A stretch of 14,024 nucleotides of DNA from Gammaproteobacteria bacterium (GTDB taxonomy: Bacteria > Pseudomonadota > Gammaproteobacteria > Arenicellales > Arenicellaceae). The notes below the pieces were generated by a model. It ran no database searches. It saw only the letters and a program-made list of their open reading frames with translations, and had not been told where the DNA came from. Shown piece after piece: positions 13,660 through 14,024 of this stretch. The stretch covers positions 1 to 14,024 of the forward strand of contig JAUHZM010000048.1 of assembly GCA_030426005.1 (NCBI GenBank), given 5' to 3'. The stretch's first letter is position 1. Each line of letters opens with the position of its first letter. The position numbers and the translations under genes were made by a program.

Positions 13660-14024
13660 ATGAACGATGAGCAAAAATTGGTTGTGGCCATCTCGTCGCG
13701 CGCGTTGTTTGATCTTAACGAAGGACACAAAATCTTCGAAGAAGAAGGCGTACAAGCATATTGTCGCTATCAAATTGAGCGCGAAAATGATTTGCTGGAA
13801 CCCGGTGTGGCGTTTCCGCTGGTCAAAAAATTACTCAGGCTGAATGAGCTTGGCTCGCCTCGTGAGCGGGTCGAAGTGATACTGTTGTCGCGCAATTCAG
13901 CTGACACCGGTTTGCGTATCTTCAACTCCATTCAGGAGCATAATTTACCGATTACGCGCGCCGCTTTCACCAACGGCAGCAGTCCATTTAAGTACGTCGA
14001 GCCGTTTGGTGCAGATGTTTTTCT
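13660..14024 (+). CDS. 5'-nucleotidase (cytosolic 5'-nucleotidase I-like family), 3' partial
   Basis: The frame is open from ATG 13660 to the window edge, giving 121 visible residues. It begins MNDEQKLVVAISSRALFDL, continues with NEGHKIFEEEGVQAYCRYQ, and later has VEVILLSRNSADTGLRIFNS and ITRAAFTNG. These are characteristic of the bacterial 5'-nucleotidase family (PF06189-type), which removes phosphate from nucleoside monophosphates in the cytoplasm. SSRALFDL fills the place where HAD-like enzymes begin their catalytic strand. The nearest Shine-Dalgarno-like sequence, GAGG at 13645-13648, is somewhat far from the ATG. A four-codon frame (ATG at 13643) ends in a TAA just before this start. The rest of the gene is outside the window. 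Confidence 0.88.
   Translation, partial: MNDEQKLVVAISSRALFDLNEGHKIFEEEGVQAYCRYQIERENDLLEPGVAFPLVKKLLRLNELGSPRERVEVILLSRNSADTGLRIFNSIQEHNLPITRAAFTNGSSPFKYVEPFGADVF

Noticed and set aside
13555..13773. Minus-strand frame of 72 codons covering the acyltransferase/5'-nucleotidase gap.
   Set aside because: It overlaps the conserved start of the 5'-nucleotidase on the other strand and has no signals of its own.
1..14024. Mobile element, CRISPR array, tRNA or toxin-antitoxin module.
   Set aside because: No transposase, integrase, regular repeat-spacer series, tRNA-like cloverleaf or paired small genes were found by reading both strands; the genes are ordinary chromosomal ones.

Overview
The window carries chromosomal housekeeping and DNA-maintenance genes of a gammaproteobacterium. 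The main reasons are the divergent engB / cytochrome c4 pair, a familiar gammaproteobacterial neighbourhood, a Tas-type aldo/keto reductase, and an AddB-like/AddA-like repair pair of the kind described from beta- and gammaproteobacteria. Base composition looks even and moderate. I see no insertion sequence, integrase, phage gene, CRISPR array, tRNA or rRNA. A free-living, possibly marine, species is a guess; nothing in the sequence proves habitat.

Layout, left to right. Positions 2-694 (+) hold the end of an L,D-transpeptidase with an NTF2-like C-terminal domain. Positions 695-1121 are gene-free but unusually structured: an orphan promoter, operator-like repeats, a Fur-box-like site, three stem-loops and a T-tract, all reading leftward. 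This is the best candidate for something undescribed, perhaps a regulated small RNA. Next come engB (1122-1736, -) and a di-haem cytochrome c4 (1918-2538, +) on either side of a shared promoter region; a strong terminator closes the cytochrome gene. Then a two-gene DNA-repair operon: an AddB-like PD-(D/E)XK nuclease (2640-5396) broken by one in-frame amber codon at 3072-3074, overlapping an intact AddA/RecB-like helicase-nuclease (5386-8730). A Tas-like oxidoreductase (8756-9808) follows closely and converges on a Prx5-type peroxiredoxin (9814-10290, -). Next is a small secreted acidic protein of unknown function (10510-10809, -). The right end has a coupled ung-dinB pair (11100-12883), a small PlsC-like acyltransferase (12995-13543) preceded by an exact CTGT-N8-ACAG LexA-type site, and the start of a 5'-nucleotidase (13660 to the window end).

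DNA maintenance is the main theme: double-strand-end processing, uracil excision and translesion synthesis. The two most informative oddities are the single amber codon in an otherwise intact nuclease gene and the structured non-coding block beside engB.
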